Part shown: positions 42,397-51,489 of the stretch, piece after piece | Layout of the letters: every line of letters begins with the position of its first letter | How positions within the stretch are numbered: position 1 is the first letter of the stretch | NCBI GenBank assembly: GCA_945877405.1 | Contig: CAMCSA010000013.1 | Location: 1-51,878, forward strand | Reading direction: 5' to 3' | Length of the DNA: 51,878 nt | Source of the DNA: an uncultured Erysipelotrichaceae bacterium | GTDB lineage: Bacteria; Bacillota_I; Bacilli_A; Erysipelotrichales; Erysipelotrichaceae | Notes under the pieces: model-generated | What the model saw: the letters and a program-made list of their open reading frames with translations, nothing else | Told to the model about the DNA's origin: nothing | The model's database searches: none | Translations under genes and position numbers: made by a program

Positions 42397-42930
42397 TTGG
42401 AAATCGTATCTGCGGATTTCGCAGTTGCCAATGCCGAAAGAAGAGAATTCCTCATTGCTCATGGAGTGGAAGTATGCTTCGATATGTCTTGCGATGCCAT
42501 TATGGGCAACAAGCAGTACTGTATGGTCAGCATCTTTTCTGATTTCATCCAGAAGAGAAAAAATTCTTGCGGCTACCTGCAGCATGGATTCACCTGTTTT
42601 AAAGCGATCGCAGAAGTTTTTCTTTGCTTCATGGAATTCGGCAGAGTCCCGTGGTGTGGATTCATAAACGCCGAAATTCTGTTCCATCAGTCTTGGCTCG
42701 ATCTGTAATGGAATGCCTGTGATTTCTGATATTGTAAGTGCTGTTTTGTATGCACGTGATAAAGGAGAAGTCAGAATCAGATCAATGTCCTTGTACTGCT
42801 GTCTGATTGTTTCACCAAGGGTCTTAGCCTGATTGTATCCTTGTTCGGTTAATCCGATATCTGTTGCGCCACAGATCTGATTGGAAACATTCCAGAAAGT
42901 CTGTCCATGTCGTGCAAAGTAAAAATGCAT
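42394..42930 (-). CDS. Histidine phosphatase (phosphoglycerate mutase-like)
   Basis: A 178-residue protein: FARHGQTFWN (catalytic RHG), TSPLSRAYKTA and VAHNGIARH (second His). It belongs to the branch that includes cobalamin and sugar phosphatases. AAGGAG before ATG 42930. Divergent from secA. Confidence 0.85.
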   Translation of the reverse strand: MHFYFARHGQTFWNVSNQICGATDIGLTEQGYNQAKTLGETIRQQYKDIDLILTSPLSRAYKTALTISEITGIPLQIEPRLMEQNFGVYESTPRDSAEFHEAKKNFCDRFKTGESMLQVAARIFSLLDEIRKDADHTVLLVAHNGIARHIEAYFHSMSNEEFSSFGIGNCEIRRYDFQ

Positions 42931-42945
42931 GAAAAGCTCCTTTCA

Positions 42946-42974
42946 TTGCCTTTTACAGGCGTTATCGCTATAAT
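42946..42974 (+). promoter_or_regulatory. secA promoter
   Basis: TTGCCT, 17-bp spacer, TATAAT (42969-42974), then AGGAGGTG and ATG 43009. Confidence 0.65.
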
Positions 42975-43008
42975 ATTATAGCTTATTTCTGTCAATCAGG
43001 AGGTGACT

Positions 43009-45372
43009 ATGGCAAATCTGATTTCACGTCTGTTTAACGAAGACGCCAGAAAAATAAAAAAACTTGAAAAAAAGATCCAGCCGATACTGGCACTGGAAGA
43101 AACATATAAGAACATGTCCGATGATGAGCTTCAGGCAATGACACCTAAGCTCAAGGAACGACTGGCAAATGGGGAGACACTGGATGATATCTATGTGGAA
43201 GCTTTTGCTACCGCAAGAGAAGCAGCACGCAGAGTCATCGGAGAATTTCCGTATCCATGCCAGCTGATGGGTGCCACTGTCATGCAGGGTGGTGATATTG
43301 CGGAAATGAAGACAGGTGAAGGTAAGACACTGACATCTGTCATGGCAGTTTACCTCAATGCATTATCCGGTAAAGGTGTGCATGTTGTTACGGTTAACGA
43401 ATACCTGTCTGAACGTGACTCGCAATGGATGGGTCAGATTTACCGCTGGCTTGGTCTTACGGTAGGTCTGAATCTGCGTCAGCTTTCCAAACCGCAGAAA
43501 CGTGCAGCCTATGCCTGTGATATTACATATACAACCAATTCTGAACTTGGTTTTGACTATCTGCGTGATAACATGGTCACCGATGTGAAAGACCGTGTAT
43601 TGCGAGGTCTCAATTTTGCCCTGGTCGATGAAGTTGACTCCATTCTGATTGATGAATCCCGTACGCCACTGATTATTTCCGGCGGTCAGAAACAGACAGC
43701 CAACATGTATCTGCAGGCAGACCGCTTTGTCAAAAGACTTAAGGCAGATGAGGATTATGAAATCGATGTGCGTGCAAAAACGGTTCAGCTGAGTGAATCC
43801 GGTGTAGCCAAGGCAGAACGCGTCTTCCGTATTGATAACCTGTATAACCTGGCTCATACACCGCTTCTGCATCATATCAATCAGGCATTGCGTGCCAACT
43901 ACATCATGGAAAAGGATGTTGACTATGTTGTGGATGAAAATGATGATGAAATCGTCATTGTCGATCCGAATACAGGTCGAATGATGAAGGGCAGACAGTG
44001 GTCTGATGGTCTTCATCAGGCAGTGGAAGCAAAGGAAGGCATTTCCATCAAGCAGGAAACAACAACCCTTGCGACAATCACATATCAGAATTTCTTCCGT
44101 CTGTTTAACCGACTTGCCGGTATGACTGGTACAGCAAAAACAGAAGAGGAAGAATTCCTTGAAATATACAACATGTATGTTGTGGAAATTCCGACAAACA
44201 GACCGGTAGCACGTATTGACTATCCGGATGCGGTATATGGTACGAAAAAGGCAAAGTATAAGGCACTTGTAGATGAGGTTGTAGAAAGACATGCAACAGG
44301 ACAGCCGATCCTTGTCGGTACCATTGCGGTTGAAACATCCGAACTGCTCAGCAAATATCTCAAGGAAAGAAAGATTCCACACAATGTGCTGAATGCAAAA
44401 AACAATGAACGTGAAGCGGAAATCATCGCAAGAGCCGGTCAGAAGGGTGCTGTTACCATCGCAACAAACATGGCAGGTCGTGGTACCGATATCAAGCTGG
44501 GTGAAGGTGTACGTGAACTGGGAGGTTTATGTGTTCTTGGCTCTGAACGTCATGAATCCAGACGTATTGATAACCAGTTGAGAGGTCGTTCCGGCCGTCA
44601 GGGTGACCCTGGCATGTCACGCTTCTATGTATCTGTAGAAGATGATCTGATGAAGCGTTTCGGATCAGAAAGAATGGAAGGTCTGTTTGCTTCACTGGGT
44701 GATACGGCTGTGGAATCCAAGACTGTCACCAAATCCATCTCCAGTGCGCAAAGAAGAGTGGAAGGTGTCAACTACGATGCCCGTAAACAGCTGCTCCAGT
44801 ATGATGATGTCATGCGTCAGCAAAGAGAAACGATGTATGAACAAAGAGACTTCATTCTGGAAAATGATGATGTTCATACAGTCATCAATGATATGTTCAG
44901 ACGTGTGATTTCCGATACGGTCAGTGCCTATGTGGATCATGAATCCCGTAATCAGGATGTGGATTGCCAAGGGCTGATCAAAGCACTCAATGAAATGGGC
45001 TTCAAGGAAATGGTCAAGGTTGAAGATGTACAGGGAAAAAATGCCGAAGCAATCATTTCCTATGTTCAGGATCTTGCATGGAATTACTATGAGAAGAAGG
45101 TTGAACCTGTACAGGATAAGATCAGAAAGATTGAAAAGGATGTTTCTCTTCAGCTGATTGACCGTGCATGGTCCAATCATATTGACACAATGGATAAGCT
45201 GAGAAACGGTATCGGTTTACGAGGCTATGCGTCCAAGAATCCTCTGGAAGCATATGTATCGGAAGGCTATCAGCTGTTCCAGGACATGATGTCCGTCATT
45301 TCACGTGACATCGTTTCCTTCTGCATGAATGTCAGAGTTGTGCCACAGTCACAGGCACCAAGGGAGGCTTAA
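43009..45372 (+). CDS. secA: Preprotein translocase ATPase SecA
   Basis: A 787-residue SecA: MKTGEGKTLTS (Walker A), VDEVDSILIDESRTPLIISG (Walker B), NMAGRGTDIKLG, GRSGRQGDPG. It drives post-translational protein export through SecYEG. The C-terminal zinc-binding tail (CxCxSGx8HC) is absent; the protein ends shortly after the helical scaffold (NVRVVPQSQAPREA). This tail is known to be optional. ATG 43009 lies 5 nt after AGGAGG. prfB follows 5 bp downstream. Confidence 0.95.
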   Translation: MANLISRLFNEDARKIKKLEKKIQPILALEETYKNMSDDELQAMTPKLKERLANGETLDDIYVEAFATAREAARRVIGEFPYPCQLMGATVMQGGDIAEMKTGEGKTLTSVMAVYLNALSGKGVHVVTVNEYLSERDSQWMGQIYRWLGLTVGLNLRQLSKPQKRAAYACDITYTTNSELGFDYLRDNMVTDVKDRVLRGLNFALVDEVDSILIDESRTPLIISGGQKQTANMYLQADRFVKRLKADEDYEIDVRAKTVQLSESGVAKAERVFRIDNLYNLAHTPLLHHINQALRANYIMEKDVDYVVDENDDEIVIVDPNTGRMMKGRQWSDGLHQAVEAKEGISIKQETTTLATITYQNFFRLFNRLAGMTGTAKTEEEEFLEIYNMYVVEIPTNRPVARIDYPDAVYGTKKAKYKALVDEVVERHATGQPILVGTIAVETSELLSKYLKERKIPHNVLNAKNNEREAEIIARAGQKGAVTIATNMAGRGTDIKLGEGVRELGGLCVLGSERHESRRIDNQLRGRSGRQGDPGMSRFYVSVEDDLMKRFGSERMEGLFASLGDTAVESKTVTKSISSAQRRVEGVNYDARKQLLQYDDVMRQQRETMYEQRDFILENDDVHTVINDMFRRVISDTVSAYVDHESRNQDVDCQGLIKALNEMGFKEMVKVEDVQGKNAEAIISYVQDLAWNYYEKKVEPVQDKIRKIEKDVSLQLIDRAWSNHIDTMDKLRNGIGLRGYASKNPLEAYVSEGYQLFQDMMSVISRDIVSFCMNVRVVPQSQAPREA

Positions 45373-45377
45373 ACCTG

Positions 45378-46502
45378 ATGGAACTTTATGAAATGAGAAC
45401 CGGTGCTGCCCGAACGAGTGAAAAGCTTGTATCCATGGGTAAGTCACTGAACCTGGATGAAAAAAGAAAGACACTGGAAGCAAACAATGCAAAGATGGCA
45501 GAAGCTGATTTCTGGAATGATCAGAAGGCAGCACAGAGACTGATCAAGCAGACAAACCAGATTAAGTCATTGGTGGAAAGCTATGATTCACTTTCTTCAG
45601 CACTTTCTGATCTTTCTGACAGCATTGCGGAACTGTCCGATACATTTGATGAAGACATGAATGAGCTTGTTCAGGAAGAATATGGCGAAACAATGAAGTC
45701 CTTTGAAGAATTTGAAATTCAGGTACTTCTGTCTGGCCCTTATGATAACCATAATGCGATTCTGGAAATCCATCCGGGAGCTGGTGGAACAGAAGCAATG
45801 GACTGGGCAGGCATGCTGTATCGTATGTATATGAGATACTGCGAAAGAAAGGGCTATAAGATCACACTTCTGGATTACCAGGATGGCGAAGAAGCAGGTA
45901 TCAAGTCCTGCTCTGTACAGATTGAAGGTCCGATGGCATATGGCTATCTGAAAGCGGAAAGCGGTATTCACCGTCTGGTCCGTATTTCTCCATTTGATTC
46001 CAATGCCCGCAGACATACGTCCTTTGCCTCGGTTGAAATCGTTCCGGAATTTGAAGATGATATGGAAATTGAAATCGACGACAAGGATCTGGAAGTCATT
46101 ACAATGAGAGCTTCCGGTGCCGGTGGTCAGCATATCAACAAGACAGACTCCGCTGTCCGTATGACACATAAGCCTACTGGTATTACCGTATTCTCCCAGA
46201 CACAGAGATCTCAGATTCAAAACAGAGAAAACTGCATGAATATGCTGAAGAGTAAACTGCTGCAGCTGAAGATCCGTGAACAGGAAGAAAGAATGCGTAA
46301 CATCAAAGGTGAAGTCAAGGCAAACGAATGGGGAAGCCAGATCCGTTCCTATGTCTTTGCACCATATACAATGGTCAAGGATTTAAGAACCGGACATGAA
46401 GTCGGTAATATCCAGTCTGTCATGGATGGTGACCTGGATGGCTTTATCGACAGTTATCTCAGAAGCCAGATTTCCGGTGATGACGATGCGGAAAACAATT
46501 GA
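45378..46502 (+). CDS. prfB: Peptide chain release factor 2
   Basis: A 374-residue RF2: GGQ in SGAGGQHINKTDSAVR, the UGA/UAA-recognising SPF in RISPFDSNAR. The whole protein is read in one frame from ATG 45378: there is no CTT-TGA-C programmed frameshift near codon 25, where the sequence is TCA-CTG-AAC-CTG. So the classical autoregulation is missing. In operon with secA, with GGGAGG as ribosome-binding site. Confidence 0.95.
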   Translation: MELYEMRTGAARTSEKLVSMGKSLNLDEKRKTLEANNAKMAEADFWNDQKAAQRLIKQTNQIKSLVESYDSLSSALSDLSDSIAELSDTFDEDMNELVQEEYGETMKSFEEFEIQVLLSGPYDNHNAILEIHPGAGGTEAMDWAGMLYRMYMRYCERKGYKITLLDYQDGEEAGIKSCSVQIEGPMAYGYLKAESGIHRLVRISPFDSNARRHTSFASVEIVPEFEDDMEIEIDDKDLEVITMRASGAGGQHINKTDSAVRMTHKPTGITVFSQTQRSQIQNRENCMNMLKSKLLQLKIREQEERMRNIKGEVKANEWGSQIRSYVFAPYTMVKDLRTGHEVGNIQSVMDGDLDGFIDSYLRSQISGDDDAENN

Positions 46503-47361
46503 GATTGAAATTGAATCCAAAGAAAACGGTCTTGCTTTAAAGACCGTTTTATCTAAGGAAGTCGGGTTATCACGTAGAGAGATTTCCAGACTGAAGTTTG
46601 CCCATGGCTTATTCATCAATAGTCTGGAAGCAAGAGTCACACAGCAGGTTCATACAGGGGACCTTGTGACATTGATTTTTCCAGAAAAGGATACACCACA
46701 TGCACTACGGTTGTTGCAGAAACCGGATATCCTGTATGAAGATGAGGATATTGTTATTGTCAATAAACCTGCAGGGATGGTATGCCATCCATCTCATGAG
46801 CACCTCGATGATGATATGGGTACACTGCTTCAGAACTATTATGGCGAAGGTTTTACGATCCGTGCAGTGGGAAGACTGGATAAAGATGTATCCGGAATCA
46901 TGGTCTATGCCAAAAATCAGCCGTGTGCCGCAAGACTTTCAAAGCAGAGAAGCCAGGAAGTACTGCATAAGGTGTACGATGCTGTGGCACAGGGAATCTT
47001 TGAAAACAGCAGTGGAACACTGCAGTATGGATTACGTAAGGTGGAAGGCAGAAAAGACAGAAAGATCAGTGCAGATGGACAGCAGTGTATTACAGATTAT
47101 ACCGTTGTTGGTACATGTCAAGGATGCTCGATTCTGAAGGTTTCCATCCGCACAGGCAGAACGCATCAGATCCGTGCCGGCATGGCAGCTGCATCTCATC
47201 CATTATGTGGTGACAGCCTGTATGGAGGCAGTACGGAAAGAATTGATCGACCTGCTCTGCATTGTGGCCATGTGGAACTGATCCAGCCTTTTACAAAAGA
47301 AAAGATCACAGTGGACTGTGATCTTCCGGATGATATGAAACGTTTACTGATGGAAGACTGA
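46486..47361 (+). CDS. RluD-like 23S rRNA pseudouridine synthase
   Basis: A 291-residue RluA/RluD-type enzyme: N-terminal S4 RNA-binding domain (LKTVLSKEVGLSRREISRLKFAHGLFINS), then the catalytic loop AVGRLDKDVSGIM with the nucleophile Asp, and RTGRTHQIRAGM. It isomerises uridine in rRNA or tRNA. The start at 46486 (or ATG 46480) lies inside the end of prfB (17-23 bp overlap), so it is translationally coupled. Length and motifs are normal. Confidence 0.88.
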   Translation: MRKTIEIEIESKENGLALKTVLSKEVGLSRREISRLKFAHGLFINSLEARVTQQVHTGDLVTLIFPEKDTPHALRLLQKPDILYEDEDIVIVNKPAGMVCHPSHEHLDDDMGTLLQNYYGEGFTIRAVGRLDKDVSGIMVYAKNQPCAARLSKQRSQEVLHKVYDAVAQGIFENSSGTLQYGLRKVEGRKDRKISADGQQCITDYTVVGTCQGCSILKVSIRTGRTHQIRAGMAAASHPLCGDSLYGGSTERIDRPALHCGHVELIQPFTKEKITVDCDLPDDMKRLLMED

Positions 47362-47380
47362 TGTCTTCTGTCTTTTATTT
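47353..47380. terminator. Terminator of the secA-prfB-rlu operon
   Basis: GAAGAC/GTCTTC stem with TGAT loop overlapping the stop codon, then TGTCTTTTATTTT. Confidence 0.6.
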
Positions 47381-49489
47381 TCTGTACAGAAACAGGATTT
47401 CTCCAGGTTCCAGTGGAATGCTTCCATTGATGTCCATTTCCTTGCCTGTCATAAGATCCTCAAAATGGCCGGATGGCATGTTGCCATAAACTGTGGCAGA
47501 TTGATTGCCGATATTGACTGCAAAGATCAGTGTTTCATTTCCAAGGTTACGGGAGAAGGCAAGATGTTCATTCATGGACTGAATCTGTCTGTAATCACCA
47601 TCGGTGAAAATCGGATGGGAAAGACGCATATGATTCAGGCGGCTGATATAATCGGACAGCTCATTTTCAACAGGCTTATCAAAGTATGGACGCAGATCAT
47701 CATCGCTGTGAGCACCCTTTCTTCCTTCTTCTCCCCACTCACTGCCATAATAGATGCATGGGATGCCTGGCATGGCAGTCAGAAGTGCATAGACAGCAGG
47801 AAGATGATTCTTTTCCTTCAGAATGCTGGCAATACGGTCAACATCATGGTTATCACAGAAGGAAAGCAGATGGCTTCCTCTGTACAATGTCCAGTTTTCA
47901 TTAGCGAACTGCCTGTTGAGTGAAAAGCCAATCTCACACAGGTTGTGGTCGTTGAAAGAGGAATAGATGCCTTTGCGGCATTCGTAATTGGTGACTGAAT
48001 CAAGCAGATGATCATTCATCAGTACATTGTAGTCACCACCAATCATTTCTCCGATAAACAGGAAATCCGGATGAGACGCACGGACATGATCACACAGCTC
48101 TCTCATGAATGTTCGGTTCAGCATGTAGGCAACATCCAGTCTCAGACCATCAATCCGATACTGTTCAATCCAGGAATCCACCGTGGAAAGAAGCCATGTT
48201 CTGACCTGTGGGTTATCCAGATTCAGTTTGACCAGTTCATGATGACCTTCCCAGCATTCATACCAGAAACCATCCGGACCGTTATGATCATGGAAGTTGA
48301 TGATAAACCAGTCTTTATATGCTGAGTTTTCTCTGTTATGGATGACATCCTGGAAATATGGGAAACCTCTGCCGACATGATTGAATACACCATCCAGGAT
48401 GACTTCCATATCGTGATCATGCAATGCTGCACAGACTTCAGCAAAGTCAGTATCTGTACCAAGACGGCAATCCAGCTTTGTCATATCCCTTGTATCATAG
48501 CCGTGTGCATCGCTTTCAAATAACGGATTGAAAAGTACAGTTGTCACACCAAGCTTTTCCATATGCGGAATCCATTCTGTGACATGCTGAATTCTGTTTA
48601 CCGTCACACCATCATTGATACGTGGTGCTCCACAAAAACCGATCGGATAGATCTGATAGATGATTCGATTGTAGTTCATTCTCTTTTTCCCTTCATACAG
48701 ATAGTGGCGGATCATTTCAGCAGTCAGGGCTGTTTCATCCTTCGGATCAATATAGACATCCTTTCTGGATACCCATTTAGCAGTCCGCAGTTCATGGCTG
48801 TCCATACATATTTCCTGTTTTCCATGTGCACGGGCAAAAAAACCGAACAGAATGGAAGAGGAATATGCCCATGGTTGGCATCCATAATATTCCATTTCAC
48901 TGATTTCAATTCCGGTTTCTTCTTTGACTTCCCGGATGCATGTTTCCTCGATGGATTCACCAACTTCATTAAATCCTGCAACAAGGGCATATTTCTGATA
49001 GCTGCCGTTGGCATATTGGGTCACAAGAAGCTGATCTTCATCGTTGATAACGCCGACGATGACAGCTGGGGAAATCACAGGATAGGCGATGTTGCCACAC
49101 TTCGGGCATCGCTGGGCACGTTCTTTGCGGTCATGAATAAAAGGGGATCCGCATTTGCCACAATACTGATGGTTGTTCAGCCATGTATAGATCTGCCATC
49201 CGGTGATACCGGCAAAAGACAAATATTTGGGCTGGTAGCCACGCATGGTATGCACACCTAAAGAGATATGTTCCATGCCGGAAAGATCAGCAAGATAGAA
49301 ATGCGTTGTATCAATTTCAAACAGATAGTAGAAATCAAGGGATGGATCAACTTCTTCATAATGGAAAAAGGTTCTGTCCTTTTTCATGATAATATTGTTT
49401 CCATCATAGGAAAAAACGATGTCACCTTTTACGGGTGGCACAGGACGATATTCATTATGATATACATGTGGTCTGATCTGCTGGTACAT
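47375..49489 (-). CDS. NudC-like NUDIX fused to GH13 alpha-amylase
   Basis: A 704-residue open frame. Residues 1-~265: NAD+ diphosphatase (NudC) with N-terminal domain, zinc ribbon CGKC...CPKCG, NUDIX box GFNEVGES...REVKEETG and the QPWAYSSS motif typical of NudC. Residues 271-704: GH13 with DGVFNHVGR, GLRLDVAY (nucleophile Asp), FIGEMIGG (acid/base Glu) and FCDNHDVDR. Met271 (48679) begins the amylase with an AAGGGAAAAAGAGA stretch ahead, so internal initiation may also give a free amylase. Start at ATG 49489 with GAGGC. Combines NAD+ or capped-RNA hydrolysis and maltodextrin cleavage; no known link. Confidence 0.85.
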   Translation of the reverse strand: MYQQIRPHVYHNEYRPVPPVKGDIVFSYDGNNIIMKKDRTFFHYEEVDPSLDFYYLFEIDTTHFYLADLSGMEHISLGVHTMRGYQPKYLSFAGITGWQIYTWLNNHQYCGKCGSPFIHDRKERAQRCPKCGNIAYPVISPAVIVGVINDEDQLLVTQYANGSYQKYALVAGFNEVGESIEETCIREVKEETGIEISEMEYYGCQPWAYSSSILFGFFARAHGKQEICMDSHELRTAKWVSRKDVYIDPKDETALTAEMIRHYLYEGKKRMNYNRIIYQIYPIGFCGAPRINDGVTVNRIQHVTEWIPHMEKLGVTTVLFNPLFESDAHGYDTRDMTKLDCRLGTDTDFAEVCAALHDHDMEVILDGVFNHVGRGFPYFQDVIHNRENSAYKDWFIINFHDHNGPDGFWYECWEGHHELVKLNLDNPQVRTWLLSTVDSWIEQYRIDGLRLDVAYMLNRTFMRELCDHVRASHPDFLFIGEMIGGDYNVLMNDHLLDSVTNYECRKGIYSSFNDHNLCEIGFSLNRQFANENWTLYRGSHLLSFCDNHDVDRIASILKEKNHLPAVYALLTAMPGIPCIYYGSEWGEEGRKGAHSDDDLRPYFDKPVENELSDYISRLNHMRLSHPIFTDGDYRQIQSMNEHLAFSRNLGNETLIFAVNIGNQSATVYGNMPSGHFEDLMTGKEMDINGSIPLEPGEILFLYRK

Positions 49490-49579
49490 AATGATTGCCT
49501 CAACAATATAATTATACGACAGAAAAAAATTGAAAAACAGACTGTATTTTATGCTTGTGCATTTGTATATTATAGGTGT

Positions 49580-49968
49580 CAAAAGAAAAGAGAACCTGAT
49601 CATAGAAAGAGAGGTACTCAAAATGAAAAAGGTGTTACTCGAATATTAAGCATGTTCTTATGAGCACATGCAGAAAATACTCATAAGAACAATCATCATG
49701 GAAGTCTTTGAAGGCATGAATCATACCTGAAAGAGTACAGATGAAGATGACAGAAGACAGAAGAGAATAAAGATCTGTACGCCCAGGCTTCAAAGCAGAA
49801 AAAAGAAAGTGACAAGTCTGCATGAGGACAGACCAATGGACAATTTCAATTAACAACTGAATCTGTTAATATCCAGAGAAATCTGGAAAATCGAGATCAA
49901 CAGAACCGATCGAGTTGACATGATAAAGACTCATAAGGAAGGTAACCTGAAATCAGGACCTTCCTTTT
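49580..49968 (+). ncRNA. Candidate structured RNA with mini-ORF and alternative hairpins
   Basis: 390 nt between an AT-rich -10 (TATATTATA, ~49566-49574) and a strong terminator (49935-49968). No coding frame of size. It holds an 8-codon ORF MKKVLLEY with AGAGAGG (49623-49649), competing hairpins GCATGT/ACATGC (49650-49671) and GTTCTTATGAG/CTCATAAGAAC (49654-49690), then GTACAGAT/ATCTGTAC, GTCTG/CAGAC, ATTAACA/TGTTAAT, CCAGA-GAAA-TCTGG. CTCATAAG recurs at 49930-49937, touching the terminator stem, so the 5' arm could pair there instead. It could be a new ncRNA or an attenuator. Confidence 0.5.
49935..49968 (+). terminator. Two-tier terminator of the candidate RNA
   Basis: AAGGAAGGT/ACCTTCCTT outer stem with a CCTGA-AA-TCAGG inner stem, T-run. 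It ends just before the MATE promoter. Confidence 0.85.
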
Positions 49969-49971
49969 ATA

Positions 49972-50000
49972 TTGACTTCAGAATGGTGAATCTGTATACT
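49972..50000 (+). promoter_or_regulatory. MATE gene promoter
   Basis: TTGACT (49972-49977), 17-bp spacer, TATACT (49995-50000). Transcription would start near 50007, at the first nucleotides of the riboswitch candidate. Confidence 0.8.
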
Positions 50001-50006
50001 CGTTAA

Positions 50007-50060
50007 CTGAAAACCACTGGGTGGTATGGATTTTTCCGGACGCAAGTCCCTTTTCGCCAT
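50007..50060 (+). promoter_or_regulatory. Candidate guanidine-IV (mepA-type) riboswitch
   Basis: Short leader: CCAC-TGG-GTGG hairpin (50014-50024), then TATGGATTTTT, then CCGGAC-GCAA-GTCC (hairpin 50038-50049) and CTTTT. It sits at the very start of the transcript of a MATE efflux gene. The mepA motif (guanidine-IV) is known upstream of MATE genes in Clostridia and its sequence as I remember it is similar. Match made from memory, not by a search. Confidence 0.5.
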
Positions 50061-50081
50061 AACAGAAAAGAGGTAGTAATC

Positions 50082-51413
50082 ATGTCACAGTCATTTATGA
50101 AGGAGAAACCTGTTCTCCCGCTTGTTTTATCCATGTCTTTACCAATGGTGTTTTCCATGCTTGTCAATGCGCTTTATAACATTGTCGACGGTTTTTATGT
50201 GGCAAAGATCAGTGAAGATGCACTGACTGCAGTGTCTTTGATCTTTCCATTGCAGAATCTTGTATCCGCACTGGCAATCGGATTTGGGATTGGTATCAAT
50301 GTTGTCATCTCCATTTCTCTTGGGGCAGGAAAGAAGGGAAAGGCTGATCAGGCACTGACAAAAGGAATTGTATTTTCTGCATTGCATGGGCTAATATGTA
50401 CGATACTGTGTCTGATATGTATGTCATGGTTTATTTCATGTTTTTCAAATGATTCTTTGATCCACGGGTATGCAATGGAATATGGGGCCGTTGTGTTTGC
50501 TTTTTCCGTTTTCTTTCATCTTGCGATGGCATATGAAAAGATTTTCCAGGCAATTGGCAGAATGAAGACTTCTATGATGGCATTACTTGCCGGATGTGTG
50601 TTCAATATCATTCTTGATCCGATTGCGATATTCGGGTTTGGACCGGTACCTTCCATGGGGATTGGTGGAGCTGCACTGGCAACAGGACTTGGGCAGACAT
50701 TGCAGCTGGTTGTATATGTTGCGGTGCTTGTAAAAAACAATATAGGGCTGAAGTTTTCTTTAAAGGAATGGAAAAGTGAATCCAGAAGCATTAGAGAAAT
50801 GTATGCCACAGGGATTCCGGCAACATTGAATCTTGCTTTGCCATCAGTGCTGATCACATGTCTGAACAGTATTCTTGCTTCGGTTTCATCTACGGGTGTT
50901 CTGGTTCTGGGAATCTATTATAAGCTGCAGACATTCCTGTACCTTACAACAAACGGATTTGTACAGGGAATGCGCCCGATCATCGGATATAACTATGGAG
51001 CTGGTGAAAAGGAAAGAGTACGATCGATCTTTATGACAGTACTTGGCTTGAGTGGAATTGTCATGGTAATCGGTACTGTCGTCTGCCAGTGTATTCCAGA
51101 AACACTGATGAGTTTGTATTCTTCCAACTATCTGACCATTCAGAATGGAAGCATAGCTTTGAAAATTATCAGTACAGGATTCATCATCTCAACACTTACC
51201 TGTACGGTCACCGGTGCACTGGAAGGATTGGGAAAAGGTATGCCTTCATTGCTGATTTCCTTTCTGCGTAATATCGGGGTTATGATTCCATGTGCGCTTG
51301 TTCTTTCTGGTCTGATCGGTGTCAGAGGTGTGTGGTTATCATTTCCTGTGACTGAGTGTTTCTGTGCAGTTGTATCTTTGATTTGTTATCGCACATTCAT
51401 TTCGCAGAAATGA
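50082..51413 (+). CDS. MATE-family efflux transporter (MepA-like)
   Basis: A 443-residue protein with 12 expected helices, beginning MSQSFMKEKPVLPLVLSMSLPMVFSMLVNALYNIVDGFYVAKI, a classic MATE start, and a mirror motif in the second half (ATGIPATLNLALPSVLITCLNSILA). It exports cations such as guanidinium derivatives or drugs using Na+ or H+. AAGAGG before ATG 50082. Under the riboswitch candidate. Confidence 0.9.
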   Translation: MSQSFMKEKPVLPLVLSMSLPMVFSMLVNALYNIVDGFYVAKISEDALTAVSLIFPLQNLVSALAIGFGIGINVVISISLGAGKKGKADQALTKGIVFSALHGLICTILCLICMSWFISCFSNDSLIHGYAMEYGAVVFAFSVFFHLAMAYEKIFQAIGRMKTSMMALLAGCVFNIILDPIAIFGFGPVPSMGIGGAALATGLGQTLQLVVYVAVLVKNNIGLKFSLKEWKSESRSIREMYATGIPATLNLALPSVLITCLNSILASVSSTGVLVLGIYYKLQTFLYLTTNGFVQGMRPIIGYNYGAGEKERVRSIFMTVLGLSGIVMVIGTVVCQCIPETLMSLYSSNYLTIQNGSIALKIISTGFIISTLTCTVTGALEGLGKGMPSLLISFLRNIGVMIPCALVLSGLIGVRGVWLSFPVTECFCAVVSLICYRTFISQK

Positions 51414-51489
51414 GATGGAAAAAGGATTTCTGCATTTTTGTAAAAACAGAACACAAAAAGAAACAAAATCTGAAAATGGATTACGATTG

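Noticed and set aside
45378-45455. Sequencing error hiding the prfB frameshift
   Set aside because: The frame is fully open and the residues around codon 25 read as normal RF2 sequence; a single indel would disturb the alignment.
49635-49856. 73-aa minus-strand ORF in the non-coding region
   Set aside because: No ribosome-binding site; its sequence is the shadow of several hairpins; the plus strand has better signs of a structured RNA.
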